A DNA stretch of 40,830 nucleotides from an uncultured Acetobacteraceae bacterium (GTDB lineage Bacteria > Pseudomonadota > Alphaproteobacteria > Acetobacterales > Acetobacteraceae): positions 1 through 40,830 of the forward strand of contig CAIXDS010000118.1 of the NCBI GenBank assembly GCA_903918195.1, in the 5' to 3' direction. Positions 25,987-33,934 of the stretch are shown one piece after another (within the stretch, counting starts at the first letter, position 1; every line of letters starts with the position of its first letter). Under the pieces are notes generated by a model that saw nothing but the letters and a program-made list of their open reading frames with translations, was not told the DNA's origin and searched no databases. Made by a program: the position numbers and the translations under genes.

Positions 25987-26928
25987 GTGACCGAACCCCG
26001 TATCGTCACCGTGACCGTGAACCCGACCGTCGACATCGCCTGCGATGCCGACAAGGTGCGCCCCATCCACAAGATACGCACCTTCGCCGAGATGCAGGAC
26101 CCCGGCGGCGGCGGCGTCAACGTCGCCCGGGTGGTGCACGAACTCGGCGGCGACGTGCTGGCCATTGTGCTGGCCGGCGGCTTCCCCGGGAAATTCCTCG
26201 AAGAACTGCTGAGCGAGGAGCGTGTGCCCTCCCGCGCCCTGCACATCGCCGGCCGCACCCGCATCAGCTACACCGTGCACGACCGCAGCAGCCTGCAGGA
26301 ATACCGCTTCGTGGCCGAAGGGCCGCTTGTCTCGGAGGCGGAATCCCAGGCGGTGCTGGCGGCGGTGGAGCAGGAACCGGGCGACTGGATCGTCGCCAGC
26401 GGCAGCCTGGCACCGGGCATGCCGGAGGATTTTTACGCCCGGATCGCCGCGGTTGCGGCCCGCACCGGGCGGCATCTGGCGCTGGATACGTCGGGCGCGC
26501 CGTTGCGGAGGGCGCTCGGCCGCGGACTGGCGCTGATCAAACCGAGCCTGGGCGAGTTCGAGATGCTGGTCGGCCGCAGCCTGCAGGCGCCGGGCGAACT
26601 GGAGCAGGCCGCCGCGGACATGGTGCGCGCCGGTGCGGCCGAACGCATTGCGGTGACGCGCGGCCACCTGGGCGCGATGCTGGCCACCGCCGCCGGCGTG
26701 CTGCACCTGCCGCCGATCGCGGTGGAGGCCCGCAGCGCGGTCGGCGCCGGCGACAGCTTCACCGGGGCGATGGTGCTGGCCCTCGCACGCGGCGCCACCG
26801 ACGCGGATGCGTTCGCCTGGGGCATGGCGGCCGGGGCGGCCGCGGTGATGCACACGGGCACGGCCCATCCGGCGCGCGCCGACGTGGAGCGGCTGCACGC
26901 TTCGCTGCGCGGGGGCGTAATCAGGTAA
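25987..26928 (+). CDS. PfkB-family hexose/sugar-phosphate kinase
   Basis: 313 aa from a GTG at 25987, just before EPRIVTVTVNPTVDI. ATP-dependent sugar-phosphate kinase of the 1-phosphofructokinase / 6-phosphofructokinase II / tagatose-6-phosphate kinase branch. Signatures: PGGGGVNVARVVHELGG near 40 (PfkB signature 1), ALIKPSLGEFEMLVG, GHLGAML, and AVGAGDSFTGAMVLAL with the catalytic Asp. A pfkA-less organism could use it in glycolysis, but no other sugar gene is nearby. The frame is open 108 bp further 5' without family sequence. Confidence 0.88.
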   Translation: MTEPRIVTVTVNPTVDIACDADKVRPIHKIRTFAEMQDPGGGGVNVARVVHELGGDVLAIVLAGGFPGKFLEELLSEERVPSRALHIAGRTRISYTVHDRSSLQEYRFVAEGPLVSEAESQAVLAAVEQEPGDWIVASGSLAPGMPEDFYARIAAVAARTGRHLALDTSGAPLRRALGRGLALIKPSLGEFEMLVGRSLQAPGELEQAAADMVRAGAAERIAVTRGHLGAMLATAAGVLHLPPIAVEARSAVGAGDSFTGAMVLALARGATDADAFAWGMAAGAAAVMHTGTAHPARADVERLHASLRGGVIR

Positions 26929-26934
26929 GCAAGG

Positions 26935-26979
26935 CCAAGGGCTTTGCCCCTGGACCCCACCAAAGGCGGAGCCTTTGGA
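26935..26979. repeat. Dispersed palindromic repeat, copy C
   Basis: Just 3' of the PfkB gene: CCAAGGGC (26935-26942) pairs with GCCCCTGG with one mismatch around TTT, then ACCCCA, then a perfect CCAAAGGC/GCCTTTGG hairpin with loop GGA. The TGGACCC core joins it to copies A, B, D and E. It separates the sugar-kinase gene from the fatty-acid operon. Confidence 0.75.
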
Positions 26980-27011
26980 ATCCATTCGTTTTCCTGAGCT
27001 GCGGCATTACG

Positions 27012-27040
27012 TTGACGTTGACGTCAGCGGGTGGTTTATT
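27012..27040 (+). promoter_or_regulatory. fadL operon promoter with overlapping operator palindrome
   Basis: TTGACG (27012-27017), 17 bp, TTTATT (27035-27040). The perfect palindrome TGACGT-TG-ACGTCA at 27013-27026 overlaps the -35 box and the spacer, where a repressor or MerR-type regulator would bind. The start would lie near 27047. Confidence 0.5.
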
Positions 27041-27042
27041 TC

Positions 27043-27070
27043 GGTTGCGAGCAACCACGCGGTCCCGCGT
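27043..27070 (+). promoter_or_regulatory. Two abutting inverted repeats in the fadL leader
   Basis: GGTTGC-GA-GCAACC (27043-27056) and ACGCGG-TC-CCGCGT (27057-27070) are perfect 6-2-6 palindromes placed end to end, followed at once by the SD (GGGAGGAG). As DNA they could be operators; as RNA they could fold as 5-bp stems with 4-nt loops (the first with loop CGAG) next to the ribosome-binding site. Confidence 0.45.
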
Positions 27071-27089
27071 TCGGGAGGAGACAGAAACG

Positions 27090-28406
27090 ATGCGAGAGGG
27101 ATTTGGTCCCGGGCGCCGGGCGACGCTGCTGGCGGGCATTGCCCTGGCCACGCTGGGTGCCGCCGGCACCGCCCAGGCTTCCGGCTTCGCGCTCCTGGAG
27201 CAGAGTGCGGCGTATCAGGGCGCCTCCTACGCCGGCTCGGCCGCCCGCTCGGACGATCCGTCCACGCTGTTCTACAACCCGGCCGGCATGACCCAGCTGC
27301 CTGGGTACCAGATCAGCATAAACGGTTCCTTCATCGACCCTGACGCCTATCTGCACTCGGGCAGCGCGACCACCCTCGCCGGCACGCCGGCCGGCGGCAA
27401 TGTCGGGCACGATGCCGGCGAGGCGGTGCTGCTGCCGAGCCTCTATGCGACCGCCGAGGTCGCTCCGAATTGGCATGTGGGACTGGCCATCACCTCGCCG
27501 TTCGGGCTCGCCACGAAATACAACACGGACTCGATTGCCCGCTACAACGCGCTGACCACCAGCCTGACGACCTATAATTTCGCGCCCTCGGTGGCGTGGC
27601 AGCCGCTGCCGGAGCTGTCCATCGCGGCGGCACTGCGGGTGGAAATCGCCGATGCGCGGCTGAGCCAGGGGGTGGATTTCGGCACCGTCGGCTACGCGCA
27701 CGGCATCCCCGGCTATTATCCGGGGCTGCACGACGGCATCAGCTCGATGAAGGGCAACGACACCGCGGTGGGCTGGCAGATCGGCGCGCTCTACACGCCG
27801 TTGCCGGGAACCAAGGTCGGCTTCGATTACCGCTCGCCGATCTTCCACTCGCTGTCCGGTAGCATCGCGTTCCAGAACGCGGGCGTGCTGGCACCGGCGT
27901 TCGCCGGCGGCCCGGCCACTGCCAAGGTGGTCACGCCGGACACCTTCTCGCTGTCGCTGGCGCAGGATGTCGGGCGGGTCACGCTGCTCGCGGGCATCGA
28001 CTACACGCTGTGGTCGCGGTTCAAGGACCTGGAGATCAATTATGTCGGCGGGCCGTCGCCCTCGGTGATCCAGGAGAACTGGAACAATACGGTGATGTTT
28101 TCGGCCGGCGCCGATTGGCGCGTGACCGACAGCGTGACCCTGCGCAGCGGCGCCGCGATGGACCTGACCCCGGTGAAAGACGCCTATCGCAACGCGGGCA
28201 TTCCCGATTCCAACCGCTACTGGCTGTCGGTCGGCGGCACCTGGAAGCCGATTCCCAGGCTGGCGCTCTCGGCCGCCTACTCGCATCTTTTCATGGACAC
28301 CGCGAAAATCGACTTGTCCGGCCAGCCGGGAATCTCCACCGGCCTGCTTGCAAACTACAACAACCAGATCAACATCCTGTCTATGGAGGCCACCTTGGCG
28401 TTCTAA
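27090..28406 (+). CDS. fadL: FadL/OmpP1/TodX-family outer-membrane long-chain fatty acid transporter
   Basis: 438 aa. A 14-strand beta-barrel that imports long-chain fatty acids or other hydrophobics. A signal peptide (RRATLLAGIALATLG ... GTAQA) precedes SGFALLEQSAAYQGASYAGS, the family's hatch N-terminus, and DDPSTLFYNPAGMTQLPG is the conserved NPAG motif. The C-terminus ends in NILSMEATLAF, with the terminal Phe typical of barrel proteins. The ATG at 27090 follows GGGAGGAG by 8-15 nt. It is the first gene of the beta-oxidation operon, so fatty acids are the likely substrate. Confidence 0.93.
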   Translation: MREGFGPGRRATLLAGIALATLGAAGTAQASGFALLEQSAAYQGASYAGSAARSDDPSTLFYNPAGMTQLPGYQISINGSFIDPDAYLHSGSATTLAGTPAGGNVGHDAGEAVLLPSLYATAEVAPNWHVGLAITSPFGLATKYNTDSIARYNALTTSLTTYNFAPSVAWQPLPELSIAAALRVEIADARLSQGVDFGTVGYAHGIPGYYPGLHDGISSMKGNDTAVGWQIGALYTPLPGTKVGFDYRSPIFHSLSGSIAFQNAGVLAPAFAGGPATAKVVTPDTFSLSLAQDVGRVTLLAGIDYTLWSRFKDLEINYVGGPSPSVIQENWNNTVMFSAGADWRVTDSVTLRSGAAMDLTPVKDAYRNAGIPDSNRYWLSVGGTWKPIPRLALSAAYSHLFMDTAKIDLSGQPGISTGLLANYNNQINILSMEATLAF

Positions 28407-28442
28407 GCGGACGGGACTGACAAGACGGGGGAAATCGAAAAA

Positions 28443-30155
28443 ATGACCACGCAGCACCAGACATCGGACGCCGCCACGGCACCGTGGCTGCATGGTTATC
28501 CCGCCGGTATCGACTGGGTATTCAACGAGGAGCCGGGCACGCTGACCGCCATGCTGGACGTGGCGGTTGCCCGCTTTGGTCCCAGGCCGGCGATGGATTT
28601 CCTTGGCCGGCGCTGGAGTTATGCCGAACTCGGTGCCCTGGTCGATCGGACGGCCGCAGGTTTTGCCCGGATGGGCGCGCGGCCGGGTTCGCGGATCGGC
28701 CTGTGCCTGCCGAACTCGCCGTATTTCGTTGTCGCCTTTTTTGCCGCCCTGAAGGCGGGGGCGACGGTGGTGAACTTCAACCCGCTCTGCGTCGAGACCG
28801 AACTGGCCGCGCAGGCCGCGGATTCCGGCACCACCATCATGGTGGCGATCGACCTGGAGCCGATCTTCGGCCGGGTGCTGGGGCTGCTCGGCCGCGGCAC
28901 GGTGAAGCAGGTGGTGGCCTGCCGGTTCCATCGTGCGCTGCGGCCGCTGAAGGCGATGGCGTTCCGCATCGCCAACCGGCGCATGCTGGCGACCGTGCCG
29001 CGCGATGACGACCGCGTGGTGACCTTCGACAGCCTGATCGCGGGCCCGCCGATCGCATTTCCGCCGCCGGTGGCGCCGGAGGATCTCGCCGTGCTGCAAT
29101 ACACCGGCGGCACCACCGGAACGCCGAAAGGCGTGATGCTGACGCATGCCAACCTCACCGCCAACTGCCGGCAGGTGCAGCGCTGGTTCCCGGAAAGCCG
29201 GCCGGGCGAGGAACGCATGCTGGCGGTGCTGCCGCTGTTCCATGTGTTCGCGCTGACCACGGCGATGAACGCCGGCCTGGCCTGGGGCGCCGAACTCGTG
29301 CTGCTGCCGCGTTTCGCCCCGCCGCAGCTGTTCGCCGCCCTGCGCCGCCGCCGCCCCACCCTGTTCCCCGGCGTGCCGACCTTGTTCAAGGCCATTCTCG
29401 ACCACGGCGCGACCCGCGATGATCTCGCCTCGGTGCGCGCCTGCATCTCCGGTGGCGCGCCGCTGCCGCTGGAGGTCAAGCGCGCCTTCGAGGCGGCGAG
29501 CGGCTGCACGCTGGTGGAGGGCTACGGCCTCACCGAGGCGAGCCCGGTCTGCTTCTGCAACCCGGTGCGCGGCGAGAACCGTGCCGGCACGATCGGCCTG
29601 CCGCTGCCCGGCGTAGAGGCGCAGATCCGCTCGCTGGACGACCCGGGCCGGCCGGCGCCCTTGGGCGAGCGCGGCGAACTCGTGCTGCGCGGCCCCAACG
29701 TCATGCGCGGCTACTGGCAGCGCCCGGCGGACACCGCGGCGATCATGACGCCGGATGGCTGGCTGCGCACCGGCGATGTCGGGATCATGGACGCGGACGG
29801 CTATGTCACGCTGGTTGACCGCATCAAGGACCTGATCATCTGCTCGGGCTACAACGTCTATCCGCGCGCGGTCGAGGAAGCGCTGTATGCGCACCGTGAC
29901 ATCGTCGCCGCGACCGTGCTCGGCATGCCTGATTCGTATCGCGGCGAGAGCGTGGCCGCCTTCGTGCAATTGCGCCCCGGCGCCACGCTGACCGAAGCCG
30001 AGTTGCATGCCTTCCTGGAGGATCGCCTGTCACCGGTGGAGATGCCGCGGCTGATCGAAATCCGCGCTGAACTGCCGAAAACCGCGATCGGCAAGCTGTC
30101 GCGCAAGGAACTGCGCGACGAGTTGCTGCGCCGGTCGCCCGTCACGCGACCGTGA
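28443..30155 (+). CDS. fadD: Long-chain fatty-acid--CoA ligase
   Basis: 570 aa. It activates fatty acids with ATP and CoA at the inner face of the membrane. Signatures of the adenylate-forming superfamily: AMP-binding loop YTGGTTGTPKGVMLTHANL, LPLFHVFALT, GYGLTEASPVC, GWLRTGDVGIMD, DRIKDLIICSGYNVYPRAVE, and the C-terminal lysine in LPKTAIGKLSRKEL. Length fits FadD. It follows fadL by 36 bp. Confidence 0.95.
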   Translation: MTTQHQTSDAATAPWLHGYPAGIDWVFNEEPGTLTAMLDVAVARFGPRPAMDFLGRRWSYAELGALVDRTAAGFARMGARPGSRIGLCLPNSPYFVVAFFAALKAGATVVNFNPLCVETELAAQAADSGTTIMVAIDLEPIFGRVLGLLGRGTVKQVVACRFHRALRPLKAMAFRIANRRMLATVPRDDDRVVTFDSLIAGPPIAFPPPVAPEDLAVLQYTGGTTGTPKGVMLTHANLTANCRQVQRWFPESRPGEERMLAVLPLFHVFALTTAMNAGLAWGAELVLLPRFAPPQLFAALRRRRPTLFPGVPTLFKAILDHGATRDDLASVRACISGGAPLPLEVKRAFEAASGCTLVEGYGLTEASPVCFCNPVRGENRAGTIGLPLPGVEAQIRSLDDPGRPAPLGERGELVLRGPNVMRGYWQRPADTAAIMTPDGWLRTGDVGIMDADGYVTLVDRIKDLIICSGYNVYPRAVEEALYAHRDIVAATVLGMPDSYRGESVAAFVQLRPGATLTEAELHAFLEDRLSPVEMPRLIEIRAELPKTAIGKLSRKELRDELLRRSPVTRP

Positions 30156-30203
30156 TTGCGCGGCGCCGCGAAACCGGGCTGGAGTGGTGGCCGGGAGACC
30201 AGC

Positions 30204-30413
30204 ATGGGCCACGAGACAGGACAGGTGTACTCGGTCAACCAACTGGTGGCAGAGTCGGGTGTCACGCCTCGCACGATCCGTTTCGCCGACTCGCAAGGAC
30301 TGATCGTGCCGCGGCGCGCCGGCAATGCCCGTGTGTTCACCCGCCGGGACCGGGCGCGCCTGCTGCTGGAGCAGACGCTCGGCGAACTGCGCGGCATCGA
30401 GCGCCAGGCGTAG
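30204..30413 (+). CDS. Minimal MerR-family DNA-binding protein
   Basis: 69 aa from the ATG at 30204; a TTG at 30156 would add 16 non-conserved residues. Only the MerR winged helix is present: VYSVNQLVAESGVTPRTIRF, then ADSQGLIVPRRAGNARVFTR and RDRARLLLEQTLGEL. The usual dimerisation helix and effector domain are absent. The sequence resembles the N-terminus of LiuR-like regulators of fatty-acid/branched-chain catabolism, where the wing is TPRTIRFYExxGLL; here the Tyr-Glu is replaced by Ala-Asp. Placed between fadD and the thiolase gene, it probably controls this operon, binding as a dimer formed through the winged helix or with a full-length partner. A decayed remnant is the alternative. Confidence 0.75.
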   Translation: MGHETGQVYSVNQLVAESGVTPRTIRFADSQGLIVPRRAGNARVFTRRDRARLLLEQTLGELRGIERQA

Positions 30414-30498
30414 GCCGCCTTGGCGGGGCATGCGCCGGCGGCGAAGGGCGGCTGAAGGACATGCGGCTGGCCGCAGCGATACACAGGAGAATTCTGCC

Positions 30499-31626
30499 AT
30501 GACGGACATCGTCATCGCGGCCTACCGACGGTCGCCGTTCCATTTCGCCGCCAAGGGCCAGCTGACGCGGGTGCGTCCGGATGATCTGGCGGCCCAGGTG
30601 GTGCGGGCGCTGGTGGCGGAAACCGGCATCGATCCCGATGGCATCGAGGACGTTATCGTCGGCTGCGCCTTTCCCGAAGGCGAGCAGGGCATGAACGTGG
30701 CCCGGCTGATCAGCTTCATCGCCGGCCTGCCGCGCGGGGTCGCGGGGGTCACGGTCAACCGCTTCTGCGGCTCCTCCATGCAGGCGATCCACCAGGCCGC
30801 CGGCGCGATTGCCCTCGGCGCCGGCGAGGCGTTTCTGTGCGCCGGCGTGGAGAGCATGACCCGCGTGCCCATGGGCGGCTACAATCTGATGCCCAACCCG
30901 GTGCTCGCGAAGGATTACCCGCAGGCCTACATTTCGATGGGTGAGACGGCCGAAAATGTCGCCCAGCGCTACCAGGTTTCGCGCGCCGACCAGGAAGCCT
31001 TCGCGGTGGACAGCCACCGCAAGGCGGCGGCGGCGCGCGCCGAAGGGCGGCTGACGGACGAGATCGTGCCGATCGGCAACGTTGCCGAGGATGGCTGCAT
31101 CCGGCCCGACACGTCGGTGGAAAAGCTGGCCACGCTGAAGCCGGCTTTTCGCGCTGACGGCACGGTGACGGCCGGCACATCCAGCCCGCTGACCGATGGC
31201 GCCGCGGCGGTGTTGGTGTGCAGCGCCGGCTTTGCGAAGGCGAACGGGCTGCAGAAGCTGGCGCGGGTGAAATCGATCGCGGTGGCGGGTTGCCTGCCGG
31301 AGCTGATGGGCATGGGGCCGGTGGCAGCCACGCGCAAGGCGCTGGCCCGTGCCGGCATCTCGGCGGCCGAACTCGACGTGATCGAGATCAACGAGGCGTT
31401 CGCCAGCCAGGCGATCGCCTGCATGCGCGAACTCGGCCTCGATCCGGCGCGCACCAACATCGACGGCGGCGGCATCGCGATCGGCCACCCGCTCGGCGCC
31501 ACCGGCGCGCGCATCACCGGCAAGGCGGCGTCGTTGCTGCGGCGTGAGGGCGGGCGGTATGCGCTCGCCACCCAGTGCATCGGCGGCGGCCAGGGCATTG
31601 CGACGGTGCTGGAGGCGGTACCATGA
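30499..31626 (+). CDS. fadA: Acetyl-CoA acyltransferase (3-ketoacyl-CoA thiolase)
   Basis: 375 aa. It performs the last step of beta-oxidation, cleaving 3-ketoacyl-CoA. The nucleophile is Cys90 in NRFCGSSMQAIHQAA; GGGIAIGHPLGATGAR carries the His and ALATQCIGGGQG the second Cys. It has an AGGAGA SD before the ATG at 30499. Its stop overlaps the next start (ATGA), matching the co-translated alpha/beta subunits of a trifunctional-type complex. Confidence 0.95.
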   Translation: MTDIVIAAYRRSPFHFAAKGQLTRVRPDDLAAQVVRALVAETGIDPDGIEDVIVGCAFPEGEQGMNVARLISFIAGLPRGVAGVTVNRFCGSSMQAIHQAAGAIALGAGEAFLCAGVESMTRVPMGGYNLMPNPVLAKDYPQAYISMGETAENVAQRYQVSRADQEAFAVDSHRKAAAARAEGRLTDEIVPIGNVAEDGCIRPDTSVEKLATLKPAFRADGTVTAGTSSPLTDGAAAVLVCSAGFAKANGLQKLARVKSIAVAGCLPELMGMGPVAATRKALARAGISAAELDVIEINEAFASQAIACMRELGLDPARTNIDGGGIAIGHPLGATGARITGKAASLLRREGGRYALATQCIGGGQGIATVLEAVP

Positions 31627-33923
31627 TCAAACGCGTCGGCGTGATCGGCGCCGGCGTGATGGGTGCCGGCATCGCCGCCCATGTGGCCAATGCGGGCGTG
31701 CCTGTGGTGCTGCTGGATATCGTGCCAGGGGCGGCGGCGCGCGCGGTGGAAACGATGCTGAAGGCCGATCCGGCGCCGTTCATGCACCGCCGCAATGCGC
31801 GCCTGGTCGAGCCCGGCGACCTCGAAACCGATATCGCGAAACTCGCTGATTGCGACTGGATCGTCGAGGCCATCATCGAGCGTCCGGACGCCAAGCGTGC
31901 GCTGTACGCCCGGCTGGAAGATGTGCGGAAAACCGGTTCGATCGTTTCGTCCAACACCTCGACAATTCCGCTGGCGGCGCTGACCGGTGGAATGGGCGCG
32001 CGCTTTGCCGGCGATTTTCTCATCACCCATTTCTTCAATCCGCCGCGCTACATGCGGCTGCTGGAACTGGTGGCCGGTCCCGCCACGCGCCCGGAGGCGG
32101 TGGCCAGCATCCGCGACTTCGCCGACCGTGCGCTGGGAAAAACGGTGATCGACTGCGCCGACACGCCCGGCTTCATCGCCAATCGCATCGGCGCGCTGTG
32201 GATCGGCGCGGCCCTCCGCCATGCCGTCGATCTGTCGCTTACGGTGGAAGAAGCCGACGCGGTGGCGGGCCGGCCGTTCGGCGTGCCGTCCACCGGGATA
32301 TTCGGACTGATGGATCTGGTGGGCATCGATCTTGCGCCGCACGTGGCAAAAAGTCTGTTGCTCACGCTGCCGCCGGACGATGCCTATCGCGACGTGTATC
32401 GCGATGAACCGATCGTCGCCCGGCTGATCGCCGAGGGCCGCACCGGGCGCAAGGCGAAGGGCGGTTTCTACAGCGTGCGGCGCAACGGTGTTGACCGCGA
32501 GAAAGTGACGCTGGATCTGGCGAACGGAGAATACCGTCCGAGCCGTAAACCCGCGCTGGACAGCCTGGATGCGCACGCCACCGATCTGCGCGCATTGGCA
32601 GATCATCCCGACCGTGGCGGCAGGTACGCGCGTGCGGTGCTGCTGGACACGCTGGGCTATGCGGCCTCGCTGGTGCCCGCCATCGCCGGCACAGTGGATG
32701 CGGTCGATACGGCCATGCGGCTGGGCTACGCGTGGAAATGGGGACCGTTCGAACTGATCGACCGCGTCGGCGCGGCCTGGCTTGCCAAGGCGCTGCGTGA
32801 GGCCGGACGACCTGTCCCGCCGCTGCTCGAACGCGTGGGGGAGGGCCGGTTCTACCGCGTGGAGGGCGGCCGGCTGCAGGCTTTCGCGCCGGATGGCGAA
32901 TATCACGACGTGATCCGCCCGGAAGGCGTCGTGCTGTTGGAGGACATCAAACGCGCGAAACAGCCGATCGCGCGCAACGCCTCGGCGAGCCTGTGGGATA
33001 TCGGCGACGGCGTGGCCTGCCTGGAGTTCCATTCCAAGAGCAACTCGCTCGATCCTGACGTCATGGCGATGGTTGGCCGCGCCGTTGCCATGGGAACCAA
33101 GGGCGCATTCCGCGCGCTGGTGATTTACAACGAAGGCAAGAATTTTTCCGTCGGCGCCAATCTCGGGCTGGCGCTGTTCGCCGCCAACATCGCCGCCTGG
33201 GGCGAGATCGAATCGCTGATTGAGGCCGGACAGAAAGCTTACCGGGCGTTGCGGGCGGCGCCGTTCCCGGTGGTCGGCGCGCCCTCCGGCATGGCGCTCG
33301 GCGGCGGCTGCGAAATCCTGCTCCATTGCTCCGCCGTGCAGGCGCATGCTGAAACCTATGTCGGTCTGGTGGAAGTGGGTGTCGGCCTGATTCCGGCCTG
33401 GGGCGGCTGCGCCACCATGCTCGCCCGGTTTGCCGCCGACAAAAAAACGCCGAAAGGGCCGATGCCGCCGGTGGCCCGCGCTTTCGAAATGATCGGCACC
33501 GCCCAGGTGGCAAAATCCGCTGCCGAGGCGCAGGATTTGGGTTTGCTGCGCGCCACCGACGGCATCACCGCCAACCGCGACCGCCTGTTCGCCGATGCCA
33601 AAGCGCGTGCGCTCGCCTTGGTCGATGGTTATGCGCCGCCCGAGCCTGCCACGCTGCACCTGCCCGGTCCGGCCGGCCGCGCCGCGCTGGCGATGGCCGT
33701 TCAGGGTTTCGTCGGCAGCGGCCGCGCAACGCCGCACGACGTCGTGGTCTCCGACCGGTTGGCCGAGACCCTGACGGGCGGCGGCGCCGACGCGATCGAC
33801 GAGACGCCGCTTGAGCAGGTCTATGACCTTGAGCGGCGTGCCTTCATGGCGCTGCTGAAGCAGCCGGCCACGCTCGCGCGCATCGAACACATGCTTGAGA
33901 CCGGCAAGCCGCTGCGCAACTGA
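31623..33923 (+). CDS. 3-hydroxyacyl-CoA dehydrogenase/enoyl-CoA hydratase fusion
   Basis: 766 aa. It carries two middle steps of beta-oxidation. The dehydrogenase comes first: NAD site VGVIGAGVMGAGIAAHVA, SSNTSTIPLAAL, HFFNPPRYMRLLELV and DTPGFIANRIGAL, then the two HAD C-terminal domains (to about 450). The crotonase (hydratase) domain is C-terminal: NFSVGANLGLALFA, SGMALGGGCEILLH (oxyanion loop) and GLVEVGVGLIPAWGG with the catalytic Glu region. This order is the reverse of E. coli FadB and is the form common in Alphaproteobacteria and in Bacillus FadN. It is coupled to the thiolase gene. Confidence 0.95.
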   Translation: MIKRVGVIGAGVMGAGIAAHVANAGVPVVLLDIVPGAAARAVETMLKADPAPFMHRRNARLVEPGDLETDIAKLADCDWIVEAIIERPDAKRALYARLEDVRKTGSIVSSNTSTIPLAALTGGMGARFAGDFLITHFFNPPRYMRLLELVAGPATRPEAVASIRDFADRALGKTVIDCADTPGFIANRIGALWIGAALRHAVDLSLTVEEADAVAGRPFGVPSTGIFGLMDLVGIDLAPHVAKSLLLTLPPDDAYRDVYRDEPIVARLIAEGRTGRKAKGGFYSVRRNGVDREKVTLDLANGEYRPSRKPALDSLDAHATDLRALADHPDRGGRYARAVLLDTLGYAASLVPAIAGTVDAVDTAMRLGYAWKWGPFELIDRVGAAWLAKALREAGRPVPPLLERVGEGRFYRVEGGRLQAFAPDGEYHDVIRPEGVVLLEDIKRAKQPIARNASASLWDIGDGVACLEFHSKSNSLDPDVMAMVGRAVAMGTKGAFRALVIYNEGKNFSVGANLGLALFAANIAAWGEIESLIEAGQKAYRALRAAPFPVVGAPSGMALGGGCEILLHCSAVQAHAETYVGLVEVGVGLIPAWGGCATMLARFAADKKTPKGPMPPVARAFEMIGTAQVAKSAAEAQDLGLLRATDGITANRDRLFADAKARALALVDGYAPPEPATLHLPGPAGRAALAMAVQGFVGSGRATPHDVVVSDRLAETLTGGGADAIDETPLEQVYDLERRAFMALLKQPATLARIEHMLETGKPLRN

Positions 33924-33934
33924 GGATACCAGAG

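Noticed and set aside
25833..27089. Long in-frame 5' extension of fadL through the pfkB region
   Set aside because: The extension overlaps the PfkB gene in another frame; fadL has its own signal peptide and a strong SD at 27090.
27036..30008. A 990-codon open frame on the minus strand opposite fadL and fadD, and similar long antisense frames at 21377-24196, 30969-33890 and 37459-40512
   Set aside because: They lie antisense to clearly conserved genes, have His/Arg/Gly/Gln-rich composition typical of GC-rich shadow frames, and show no family motif.
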